Notes under the pieces: generated by a model
What the model saw: the letters and a program-made list of their open reading frames with translations, nothing else
Told to the model about the DNA's origin: nothing
Databases searched by the model: none
Position numbers and translations under genes: made by a program
Assembly: GCA_016201285.1 (NCBI GenBank)
Contig: JACQDE010000081.1
Span: 1 to 47,073 of the forward strand
Source: Acidobacteriota bacterium
Lineage (GTDB): Bacteria > Acidobacteriota > Terriglobia > Acidiferrales > UBA7541
Reading direction: 5' to 3'
DNA: 47,073 bases
Shown: positions 16,001-22,338 of the stretch, piece by piece
Position numbering within the stretch: position 1 is the stretch's first letter
Layout: every line of letters begins with the position of its first letter

Positions 16001-16461
16001 AGGATGGCGCTTTCAACTCTGCCTTTGCTGGCATCCTCGCAACCTGCCGGGCATTCCTTGCCACTGCCAGTGCGCCGCTCACTGAGGTGGGGTTTGTGGA
16101 CTCGACGGGCCAAATCCATCAGAACAGCAGCTCGGGCACCGTGGTCCCAATCAGTGCTGTGCACTTCCTATTCAACGATGCCAACGCGGTGACGTTCTTC
16201 CACCCGACGAATCCGTTCGGCGTCGGCAGAAATAACTTCCGTGGCAACCGAACTTTCAATTCGGATATCGCCATCAACAAGAAGACGAACATTACCGAAC
16301 GAATTTCCCTCCGCTACCGGATGGCGATGAATAACGCCTTCAACCATCGCAACTTTGGCGTCCCAGATATCTTCGTCGATGATCCGGGAACGTTTGCTGT
16401 GCCGCAGAAAAACGATGTCGGCGGGCGCAGCATCCGCATGGGATTCTGGGTCGAGTTCTAA
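13093..16461 (+). CDS. TonB-dependent receptor, Oar-like, with carboxypeptidase-regulatory domain
   Basis: This 1,122-residue outer-membrane protein has a signal peptide (VRLLVIAGLIASVVPGVAYG) and then a CarboxypepD_reg beta-sandwich (about residues 27-115: TGTVVDPTDAVIPGAKVVL, GYFNFDKIAPGIYSVTI). Next come a plug region (VTELRQ, FMLDGHQMNDI, NLGATVNIITKGGTNDYHG) and a long beta-barrel ending GFWVEF, with the terminal aromatic needed for barrel insertion. Such receptors take up large substrates in Acidobacteriota, often oligosaccharides or peptides. GGAGGG precedes ATG 13093. The gene stands alone, has its own terminator, and looks less GC-biased at third positions than its neighbours. Confidence 0.93.
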   Translation: MRNLVRLLVIAGLIASVVPGVAYGQSQTGNVTGTVVDPTDAVIPGAKVVLKNDATGVTRETTTNESGYFNFDKIAPGIYSVTIAMANFKKVVVSGLDVRVAKSTDLGSTKLEVGPVDSAIQVEAGSAALVETQSAQITSSLSTKQVTELRQGFGGLDGLAILTPGVIPGIGNVNSNGMQVAANGQRSRSTQFMLDGHQMNDITIGGPSFFFNNLDQVAEYQVITNQFSAENGRNLGATVNIITKGGTNDYHGTVYWLHRNSAMDSKTSLQSQNNIKKPNLINNQGGVTVRGPILRNKLFFLGSFRYEKQPGSTTSIGTSSAKVFTTNGINTLLAAFPTSNTVAVYKTAGPFAMPIGNPTCVASTLATITVGAATGVEVCGVQRNVPSQSVSKDYSARIDYETGKHTLTGRWMWSKNDFCCSGGQSGYFIAIPDKEQTIGITYLYRVSSNVVNSFKFSWGRFLVAFEGANTQPISNVRANLARIDLPSGFLDFGLATNLPQNRLLNTFQYSDAISYSKGKHFMRAGLEFHRNLTTLFFLPFINGQFSYSNIANWANNAPSTVTFAAGNGTFDPGEFDQFYFFQDDIKLTPSLTVNLGVRYEHNGQPINRAVDEILNRETNPATAFWLRTVPIGERTLPRIPNDDNNWAPRIGFAWSPPWKNWLLGDKQTVIRGGYGIAYELAFYNILLNMTTASPRVFLFSLTSAAGTAIPLPGNGLGSDVASVIPVPLNSIDPRTLSQTRLSPNFHNPYGQNWSLGIQREIGRSQVLEVRYVGTNGIGLFQSRNANPLFSVQNTSFPSTVTPSPLFPSGTVPCPAAPVTVPPTPNPTGVGRVDCNRRAVRERINSARSNYNSLQVRYDMRNFKGQLTAGAAYTYSKGIDNVSEIFAIFGSGSVAFAENPFNINKSERGASNQNLAQTLALSYIWDLPWFRSQKGVVGRVLGGWSVSGVSTFLSGRPWTPVQFTGNTVCGQDGAFNSAFAGILATCRAFLATASAPLTEVGFVDSTGQIHQNSSSGTVVPISAVHFLFNDANAVTFFHPTNPFGVGRNNFRGNRTFNSDIAINKKTNITERISLRYRMAMNNAFNHRNFGVPDIFVDDPGTFAVPQKNDVGGRSIRMGFWVEF

Positions 16462-16476
16462 CTTAACCTCAACCAG

Positions 16477-16507
16477 AAGGGGGGAGCCGGTTGGCTCCCC
16501 CCTTTTT
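16477..16507. terminator. strong Rho-independent terminator
   Basis: GGGGGGAGCC (16479-16488) pairs over ten bases with GGCTCCCCCC (16493-16502) around a GGTT loop, and TTTTT follows. AAGG before the stem extends it on the other strand, so it can serve both the receptor gene and the convergent response regulator. Confidence 0.92.
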
Positions 16508-16539
16508 CTATTTCGACCGGTCCCATCGGCAACCCTGCT

Positions 16540-17619
16540 TCACAAACTTTTCAACTGCGACAGCCGGAACGGCTCTCCGATATTTTCCCGCAGCTCCTGC
16601 CACACGCGGTCCGGCAGTGACCGGAACACCTCCACCACGTTGGGATCGAACTGTGTCCCGGCGTGCTTGGCAATCTCCTCATGCGCTGCCGCCAGCGGCA
16701 GCGCCTTGCGGTATGGCCGGTCGGAAATCATGGCGTCGAGCGTGTCCGCAATCGCGAAAATCCGCGCGCCCAGCGGGATCTCGTCGCCCTTCAATCCCCG
16801 CGGGTAACCGGAGCCGTCATAATGCTCCTGATGCGAGAGCACGATTTCCGCCGCCTCTTTCAGGAATGGGATGCGCTGCAGCACCGCGTGGCCGATGTCG
16901 CAATGCCGCTTGATGATCACCCATTCCTCCGGCGTCAGCGGCCCCGGCTTGCGCAGGATCTGGTCCGGTACGGCCATTTTCCCGATGTCGTGCAGGAACG
17001 CCCCGCGCGCGATGTGGTGCAGCTCCGGCCCGCCCACGCCCATGGCCCGCGCGATGCAGATCGTATAGGCGGTCACGCGCTGGCAGTGGCCTTCTGTTTC
17101 CGCGTCCTTCAAGTCCAGCGCCCCGCCCAGCGCCTCCAGCGTGTAGTCGTAGGACTGCTCCAGTTCCTCCAGGGCATTGCGCAGTTGCGCCGTGCGCTCG
17201 GCCACTCGCTGCTCCAGCTCTTGCTGGTAACGCCGGTTCTCCAACAGCAGCCGCCGGTGCTCGAGCGCCCGGTGCACGGCATGGTAGAGCTGGTCGCGCT
17301 CGAACGGCTTCAGGATGTAGTCGTACGCGCCGCGGCGGATGGCTTCCAGAGCGATCGAGATGTCGTGCATCGCCGTCACCATCACCACCGGTACGTCGAG
17401 ATCGCGCGTCCGAACCCGCCCCAGCAGCTCCAGCCCATCCATCTCCGGCATCACGATGTCGCTCAGCACCAGGTCCGGCGGATGGCTGTGCAACTGCGCC
17501 AGCGCTTCCTGGCCGTTCGTCGCCGTCACGCACTCGTAGCCCTTCGCTTCGAGCAGCGTGGCCACCACTTCGCGGATCGCGTCCTCGTCGTCCACCACCA
17601 GGATTCGTTCGGGGCTCAT
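16540..17619 (-). CDS. response regulator with HD-GYP phosphodiesterase domain
   Basis: This cytosolic two-component output protein of 359 residues probably hydrolyses cyclic di-GMP. The receiver domain (1-120) has phosphoacceptor Asp54 (LVLSDIVMPEMDG), acidic pocket DDE and Lys104 in ILKPFE. A coiled coil (about 120-160) links to the HD-GYP domain, with HDIGK at 210-214 and DGSGYPRGLKG from 268. AAGGAG lies four bases before ATG 17619, which decides the start against longer frames up to 17727. No histidine kinase gene is adjacent, so its partner is unknown. Confidence 0.95.
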   Translation of the reverse strand: MSPERILVVDDEDAIREVVATLLEAKGYECVTATNGQEALAQLHSHPPDLVLSDIVMPEMDGLELLGRVRTRDLDVPVVMVTAMHDISIALEAIRRGAYDYILKPFERDQLYHAVHRALEHRRLLLENRRYQQELEQRVAERTAQLRNALEELEQSYDYTLEALGGALDLKDAETEGHCQRVTAYTICIARAMGVGGPELHHIARGAFLHDIGKMAVPDQILRKPGPLTPEEWVIIKRHCDIGHAVLQRIPFLKEAAEIVLSHQEHYDGSGYPRGLKGDEIPLGARIFAIADTLDAMISDRPYRKALPLAAAHEEIAKHAGTQFDPNVVEVFRSLPDRVWQELRENIGEPFRLSQLKSL

Positions 17620-17767
17620 TGCACTCCTTGGCCGCATGATTATACCCCGGTTAACTCTCGCGTCATTCCCCCTGCGGAGTGCGGTGTCACCTTTCCGGCA
17701 AGACCCGCCCTTGCCTCCGGCGCCCATTCTTTACACCCGCGGTCCCATGTACTAGATTCTTTCTCCC

Positions 17768-17884
17768 ATGGCTTCCGATCACCGCTTCGAGAGGCAGGTT
17801 GTTCTCGTCACCGGCGCCGCCTCCGGCATCACCGGCCAGGCCATTGACTTCAGCGGCGGCTGGACCGATGTGGACCGCGAATGA
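17768..17884 (+). pseudogene. internally deleted short-chain dehydrogenase (SDR) relic
   Basis: A 38-codon frame reads RQVVLVTGAASGI, the N-terminal NAD-binding strand and TGxxxGI motif of SDR enzymes, and runs directly into TGQAIDFSGGWT, the characteristic SDR C-terminus. About 200 or more central residues, including the YxxxK active site, are missing without loss of frame. It cannot be an enzyme. The junction falls where the original gene could carry a short shared ATC-x-CCGGC sequence, consistent with deletion by microhomology. Confidence 0.7.
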
Positions 17885-17895
17885 GGCGCCCGGCG

Positions 17896-18687
17896 ATGCG
17901 TTGCTCAACACTCCTCCTTTTTCTTTTCGTGTCCGGCCTGCTTGCCGCTCCGCCCGCCCGCGCGCAACAGCCCGCCGCGGCGGAAGACCTGCGCCACGCC
18001 GAATTCAAGCAGTTGGCGGCGCAATTGGTCGAGCGCCGCCGCTCCGGCGCGGACGAGACCGAAGACCTGCAGGAAAAAACTCTCAAGCTGCTCGACGCCA
18101 TCGTGCTCGAGCAGTTGAACCGCCCCGGCCCGCGCGATCTGGCCGGCCTCAATCAGCGCCTCGCCGCTTCACTAGCCCGGCCCGGGGCCCTGGGTGAAAG
18201 CTACGAACTGGTCCGTCTGGGTGCCACTCCCCTCGGCGAAGTCTATTACGCCATTATTGTCAATTTTTCGATGAGCGGCCCTTCCGCCATCCGCTTCTAC
18301 CCGCCCGCACCGCAGGGCTACCGCCTCGCCGCGCGCATTGACCGCTGGGAATTTCCCGACTTCTTCGATGAATACGTCGAGCTGGTGCCCATCAAGGCCT
18401 CCGACGTCGTCTTCGTCACCGTCAACGGCCGCACCGACGAACTGCGCACCGGCGCCTTCGCTGCCTGGCGCTTTGCCGAAGGCCGCTTCTCCGCCGTATG
18501 GACCACCGACATCCTCGAGCGCTCCTCCTACGAAGTCCGTCCCGACGGCTTCCACCTTTCCTTCTGCTCGCAGAACGACGAGCAGAACCCCCGCTTCTGC
18601 CGCCGCATGATGCGCGAGCGTTACCAGTGGGACGGTTTTGCCTGGCGCCGCGTCGAGCAGCAGGAATCGGATGCCCCCCGGCCTTAA
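17896..18687 (+). CDS. exported protein of unknown function
   Basis: The 263-residue product has a clear signal peptide (CSTLLLFLFVSGLLAAPPARAQQ). After an Ala/Arg/Gln-rich helical region (about 30-95), the remainder looks like a mixed alpha/beta domain with AIRFYPPAPQGYRLAARID, VVFVTVNGRTDELRTGAFAAW and SFCSQNDEQNPRFCRR. I do not recognise a family. ATG 17896 has GAGG nine bases upstream; ATG 17881 would overlap the SDR relic stop codon (ATGA) and add five residues. The GC bias matches the neighbours. Confidence 0.75.
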   Translation: MRCSTLLLFLFVSGLLAAPPARAQQPAAAEDLRHAEFKQLAAQLVERRRSGADETEDLQEKTLKLLDAIVLEQLNRPGPRDLAGLNQRLAASLARPGALGESYELVRLGATPLGEVYYAIIVNFSMSGPSAIRFYPPAPQGYRLAARIDRWEFPDFFDEYVELVPIKASDVVFVTVNGRTDELRTGAFAAWRFAEGRFSAVWTTDILERSSYEVRPDGFHLSFCSQNDEQNPRFCRRMMRERYQWDGFAWRRVEQQESDAPRP

Positions 18688-18788
18688 CGCCCCGTTCGCG
18701 TCCACTCATCGCTCGGTTGACTTGCCGATTACCCTGTGAAAACATAACCGCGTTTTCTTTCCTTGACTGGTTGGCGGCCGGAGGCTCC

Positions 18789-19229
18789 ATGAGCGATTCC
18801 TATCTGGCGCGGGACATCATGATCTCTGCGGTCGCCACCATCCCGCGGGGGGCCTCTCTCCTCGACGCCGCCATTGCCATGCGCCGCAGCTCCATCCGCC
18901 ATCTCCCCATCGTGGACGGCGAGCGCCTCGTCGGAATCATTACTGAGCGCGACGTCCACCGCTGTGCGCCCTCCCTGCTCAGTGAAATCACGCAGGAGGA
19001 GTACAACGCCATCTTTGAAAACACACCGATCGAGCGCGTGATGAGCCGCGATCCCATCACCGTCGCGCCGGATACGCCTGTCCGCGAAGTCGTCAGCATC
19101 CTGCTCGAGCGCAAGATGGGCTGTCTGCCCGTCATCGACGGCGGGCGCCTGGTCGGCATCATCACCCGCTCTGACTTGCTTAATATGCTTCTGAATTTTC
19201 TCCCCGTCCCGCCGGAGCCCGCGGCCTGA
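18789..19229 (+). CDS. tandem CBS-domain protein
   Basis: The 146-residue cytosolic protein consists almost entirely of a CBS pair (Bateman module). The first repeat has ARDIMISAVATIPRGASLLDAA and RHLPIVDGERLVGIITERD; the second has VMSRDPITVAPDTPVREVV and GCLPVIDGGRLVGIITRSD. Such modules bind adenine nucleotides and report energy state. There is no attached effector domain, so its target is unknown. GGAGG lies four bases before ATG 18789. Confidence 0.92.
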   Translation: MSDSYLARDIMISAVATIPRGASLLDAAIAMRRSSIRHLPIVDGERLVGIITERDVHRCAPSLLSEITQEEYNAIFENTPIERVMSRDPITVAPDTPVREVVSILLERKMGCLPVIDGGRLVGIITRSDLLNMLLNFLPVPPEPAA

Positions 19230-19249
19230 CCGCGGCGCGCCGAAAAGCT

Positions 19250-19948
19250 GTGTCTCCGCTCTGGAATTCGCCGCGCGACTGGTTCCGCTGGCTTCTCTTT
19301 GAGATCGGCGCGGGCTACTACACCGAAAAACTCGCCACTGGCCCCGAGGCTGAGCTGCGCGCCGAGTTTGCCGAGTTCCTCGCGCCGCCTTGCGGAGCGC
19401 GTGTGCTCGACGTTGGCTGCGGCCCCGGCCATCTCGCCCGGTTGCTCGCCCGCCGCGGCTGCCGCGTCACCGGAGTGGACCGCGGCCGCCGGCTGCTGCG
19501 CCTTGCCCGCCGCTGGGCCGCGCAAGACCCCGAAGCCGCCGCGCGCTCCATCGAGTTCCATCGCGCGCCCGCCGAGCGCCTGCCGTTTTCCGGCGGCGTC
19601 TTCGACCTGACCTTGGCCACCACGGTCGTTTATTTCGTCGCGCAGCCCGCGGCCGTGTTGCGCGAGATGGTGCGGGTTACGCGGCCCGGCGGCACGGTGG
19701 CCACGCTCGACCCGCACGCCTCGATGAACCGCCGGTCCGTGCGTGACTTCTGCGAGCGCCGGCACCTCGGTCCGCAGGACACCCGCAAGCTCATCGCCTG
19801 GGCCATCGCCTCCGAGCGCTGTCTGCGCTTCGAGGCGCACGAGCTTCGCGCCCTGCTCGTCGCCGCCGGCCTCGAGGCCATCGAACTCGATCGCCGCATG
19901 GCCGGCCTGGTCTGGTTCGCCCGCGCCAGAAAACCCGCCGGCCCCTGA
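19250..19948 (+). CDS. class I SAM-dependent methyltransferase
   Basis: The 232-residue Rossmann-fold enzyme has motif I VLDVGCGPGHLARLL (about 51-65), an acidic residue ending strand 2 (TGVDRG), RAPAERLPFSGGVFDLTL and the post-core VTRPGGTVATLDP. It resembles UbiE/Methyltransf_11 proteins acting on small molecules; the acceptor is not predictable. It starts at GTG 19250, 20 bases after the CBS gene, on the same strand and possibly in one transcript. Confidence 0.88.
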   Translation: MSPLWNSPRDWFRWLLFEIGAGYYTEKLATGPEAELRAEFAEFLAPPCGARVLDVGCGPGHLARLLARRGCRVTGVDRGRRLLRLARRWAAQDPEAAARSIEFHRAPAERLPFSGGVFDLTLATTVVYFVAQPAAVLREMVRVTRPGGTVATLDPHASMNRRSVRDFCERRHLGPQDTRKLIAWAIASERCLRFEAHELRALLVAAGLEAIELDRRMAGLVWFARARKPAGP

Positions 19949-19973
19949 TGCCATCTCAAATCCTGTTATTCTT

Positions 19974-20003
19974 GTCATTCTGAGCGAAGCGAAGAATCTC
20001 TCT
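19974..20003. repeat. dispersed repeat family B, short form
   Basis: GTCATTCTGAGCGAAGCGAA followed by GAATCTCTCT is the short canonical form. The same element is translated inside the kinase fusion at 24028. Here it lies in a 98-base gap. Confidence 0.75.
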
Positions 20004-20046
20004 TCATAACACCGAAGGTGGAAGCGTTCTGGGAGCTGACAAATTG

Positions 20047-21438
20047 ATGAAGCGTCTCATCTCAACTCTTGCCGCACTCGTTCTTTTCTCGCTGGCCGCC
20101 TTTTCTCAGCAATCCTCCCCCGTGCCGCCCGCGGCCCCCGCCAGCCCCGAATTCCTCAAAGCCGCGGACGAAGTGCTCGCCGACGTCAGTAAGCTCATTT
20201 CTCTGCCGGTGAAATCTCCGCTGAAGAAAACCGTGCGCTCCCGCGAGGAAATCCGCGAATACATTCTCCGCGAGGTGCGCGAGGACCGCGACGCCGCCAA
20301 GTGGGACGCCGATCAGAAGGCGCTGGAAAAATTCGGACTCCTCCCCCGCGGCTTCGATCTGCAGAAGTGCGTCGTGGACCTCCTTACCGAGCAGGTGGCC
20401 GGGCTTTACGACCCCAAGGGCAAGGAGTTTTACATTGCCGACTGGATCGCCCTGCAAGACCAGCGCATGGTCATGGCTCATGAGCTCGTCCACGCCTTGC
20501 AGGACCAGCATTTTGATCTCAAGGTCTGGTCCGAAGCCGCCCGGCCCAACGACGACGCCGAACTCGCCCGCCACTCCGTCCTCGAAGGCGCCGCCATCGC
20601 CGGCATGTTGGAGTACTTGCTGCGCGAGCAGAAGCTGACCGTGAATGACATGCCTGACCTCGAGCAACTCATCCGCGCGCAGATGGTCGGCGAGACGAAC
20701 AAACAAAGCCAGCTTGCCAGGGCGCCCGCCTACATCCGCGACTCGCTCTTGTTTCCGTACCTTGCCGGCGTCACGTTCACCCAGCGCCTCCTCCGCGCCG
20801 GCGGTGGTTGGGAGCAGTTTCACAAAGTCTTCGAGAAGCCGCCCGCCTCCACGCGCCAGATCCTGCATCCCGATCTCTATCTTTCCGGAGAAAACCTCCT
20901 GCCGGTACCGCTCAGTGCCGCTATTGGCGCCGTGCCGGCCGGTTGGAAGAAGCTCGACGAAAACACGCTCGGCGAATTCGGCGTCCACGCCGTGCTCAAG
21001 CAGTTCCTCGGCGATGAGCGCGCCAGGCGCCTCTCGCCCGCCTGGGCCGGTGATTCCTATGCCGTCTTCGAGCAGGAAAAAACAAAGCGCGTGCTGCTCC
21101 TCTTCCGCCTGCGCCTGGCTGGCGCCGTCGATGCCGCTCGCTTCTTCGGCGCCTACAGCGAAACCCTCGAACTGAAATACGCCTTGCGCTCCACGCTCTT
21201 CCGCCGCCCCAACTTTTTCTCTTTTGCGACCGGCCAGGGCGGCGTTTTCCTCTACTGCCGCCGCGACGACTGCCTCGCCGTTGAAGGTGCCACTCGCGCG
21301 CTCTTCGATCTCTTTACCCGCGCCCTCCGCTGGCCCGACGCCGCTCGCCCCGCCTCCCCCGCCAAACCCGCCGAAAAAATCGTCTCCCTGCCGTCCTCTT
21401 TGCACCGAGGTTCGTACACTCTGTACCCAACACCCTAA
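20047..21438 (+). CDS. exported putative zinc metallopeptidase
   Basis: The 463-residue product has a signal peptide (KRLISTLAALVLFSLAAFSQ) and a zinc-binding motif HELVH at 145-149 inside VMAHELVHALQDQHFDL, with a possible third ligand Glu180 in SVLEGAAIAGM. These show a gluzincin-like active site, but the 30-residue spacing and flanks do not match a family I can name. The rest is a helical region and a mixed C-terminal domain. ATG 20047 is favoured; TTG 20044 is directly before it. The substrate is unknown. Confidence 0.78.
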   Translation: MKRLISTLAALVLFSLAAFSQQSSPVPPAAPASPEFLKAADEVLADVSKLISLPVKSPLKKTVRSREEIREYILREVREDRDAAKWDADQKALEKFGLLPRGFDLQKCVVDLLTEQVAGLYDPKGKEFYIADWIALQDQRMVMAHELVHALQDQHFDLKVWSEAARPNDDAELARHSVLEGAAIAGMLEYLLREQKLTVNDMPDLEQLIRAQMVGETNKQSQLARAPAYIRDSLLFPYLAGVTFTQRLLRAGGGWEQFHKVFEKPPASTRQILHPDLYLSGENLLPVPLSAAIGAVPAGWKKLDENTLGEFGVHAVLKQFLGDERARRLSPAWAGDSYAVFEQEKTKRVLLLFRLRLAGAVDAARFFGAYSETLELKYALRSTLFRRPNFFSFATGQGGVFLYCRRDDCLAVEGATRALFDLFTRALRWPDAARPASPAKPAEKIVSLPSSLHRGSYTLYPTP

Positions 21439-21477
21439 ACCCTTTTCCGGTTCGCCCGTTCTGCTAAACTCTCCGCG

Positions 21478-22215
21478 ATGTCCCTGTTCGATCTGCCGCG
21501 AATTCCCGAGTCCGAAGTCATGGACGACTCCGGCGAAGTCGACGCCTACTCGTCCGCCGCCGCGCAAGCCTTTCTCGACAAAATTGACGACACGTTTGTC
21601 GCCCACGCCCTGCGTCTCCTGCGGGGCAGGGAATCCGGCCGTGCGCTCGATATCGGCACCGGCCCCGGCCAGATTGTCCTGAAACTCGCGCGCCGTTTGC
21701 CCGGCTGGCACTTCACCGCCGTGGATCGCTCTCCCAACATGATCGCCCAGGCCCGCCGCAATGCTGTGAGTGTAGCGCCGGGCTTTAGCCCGGCATCTTC
21801 CTCTGTACCCGATCTGCGCGTCCAATTCCTTATCGCCGACGGCAACCGCCTCGATTTCCCCGGCCAATCTTTTGATTTCGTCCTGTGCAATTCCGTCCTG
21901 CACCATCTCGCCGAGCCGCAAAATGTTCTTTCCGAAATCGCCCGCTTGGTGAAGCCCGATGGCGCGATCCTGCTCCGTGATCTTCGCCGCCCCTCGCGCC
22001 TCGGCTATCGGCTGCACGTCCGCTGGTACGGCCGCCATTATTCCGGTCTGATGTACCGGCTCTACTGCGCCTCCGTCCGCGCTGCCTACACCGTTCCCGA
22101 ACTCGAAGCTCTCCTCCGCCGCTCTCCCCTCGCCGCGCCCAGTGCGAACGGCATTGCCACGCGCGTCTTCACACACGCCCGCACCCATCTCGGCATCGAG
22201 CGCCCGCTGGCGTAG
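21478..22215 (+). CDS. class I SAM-dependent methyltransferase with repeat-derived insertion
   Basis: The 245-residue enzyme has motif I ALDIGTGPGQIVLKLARRL, FTAVDRSPNMIAQARRNA, VLCNSVLHHLAEPQNVLSE and LVKPDGAILLRDLRRPS, as in Methyltransf_11/25 enzymes. Residues 99-106 (VAPGFSPA) are encoded by a complete family A palindrome inserted in frame between strands 2 and 3, where length variation is tolerated. Its TAG stop codon lies inside a second family A copy at 22212. A -10-like TAAACT ends eight bases before ATG 21478 and there is no Shine-Dalgarno sequence, so a leaderless start is possible. Confidence 0.87.
   Translation: MSLFDLPRIPESEVMDDSGEVDAYSSAAAQAFLDKIDDTFVAHALRLLRGRESGRALDIGTGPGQIVLKLARRLPGWHFTAVDRSPNMIAQARRNAVSVAPGFSPASSSVPDLRVQFLIADGNRLDFPGQSFDFVLCNSVLHHLAEPQNVLSEIARLVKPDGAILLRDLRRPSRLGYRLHVRWYGRHYSGLMYRLYCASVRAAYTVPELEALLRRSPLAAPSANGIATRVFTHARTHLGIERPLA
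21772..21796 (+). repeat. family A palindrome inside a coding sequence
   Basis: GTAGC, then a perfect stem GCCGGGC (21777-21783) and GCCCGGC (21788-21794) around TTTA, then AT. It is translated as VAPGFSPA within the methyltransferase. Confidence 0.85.
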
Positions 22216-22290
22216 CGCCCGCCTTTAGGCGGGCATTCTCCCAGTCACCTAGCGGCGGCTTGGAGTTTACCCCGACGCCTTTTGTCGGGG
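22212..22290. repeat. family A palindrome donating a stop codon, plus second palindrome
   Basis: The element GTAGCGCCCGCCTTTAGGCG and onward (22212-22236) begins with the TAG that ends the methyltransferase. A degraded GTCGGG-type palindrome (CCCCGACGCCTTTTGTCGGGG, with CCCCGAC and GTCGGGG arms near 22270-22290) follows. Confidence 0.7.
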
Positions 22291-22314
22291 GCCGCTTCTA
22301 CACCCTGCCTGCGC

Positions 22315-22320
22315 TATAAT
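22315..22320 (+). promoter_or_regulatory. -10 box of the cyclase-kinase gene
   Basis: A perfect TATAAT lies 18 bases before ATG 22339. No good -35 box is visible 16-18 bases upstream. The implied leader is about a dozen bases. Confidence 0.4.
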
Positions 22321-22338
22321 CCCCGCGGCCACACGCGC

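Noticed and set aside
20062..22188. 708-codon minus-strand frame across two plus-strand genes
   Set aside because: Low-complexity Gly/Ala/Glu composition and exact opposition to a metallopeptidase and a methyltransferase mark it as a shadow frame.
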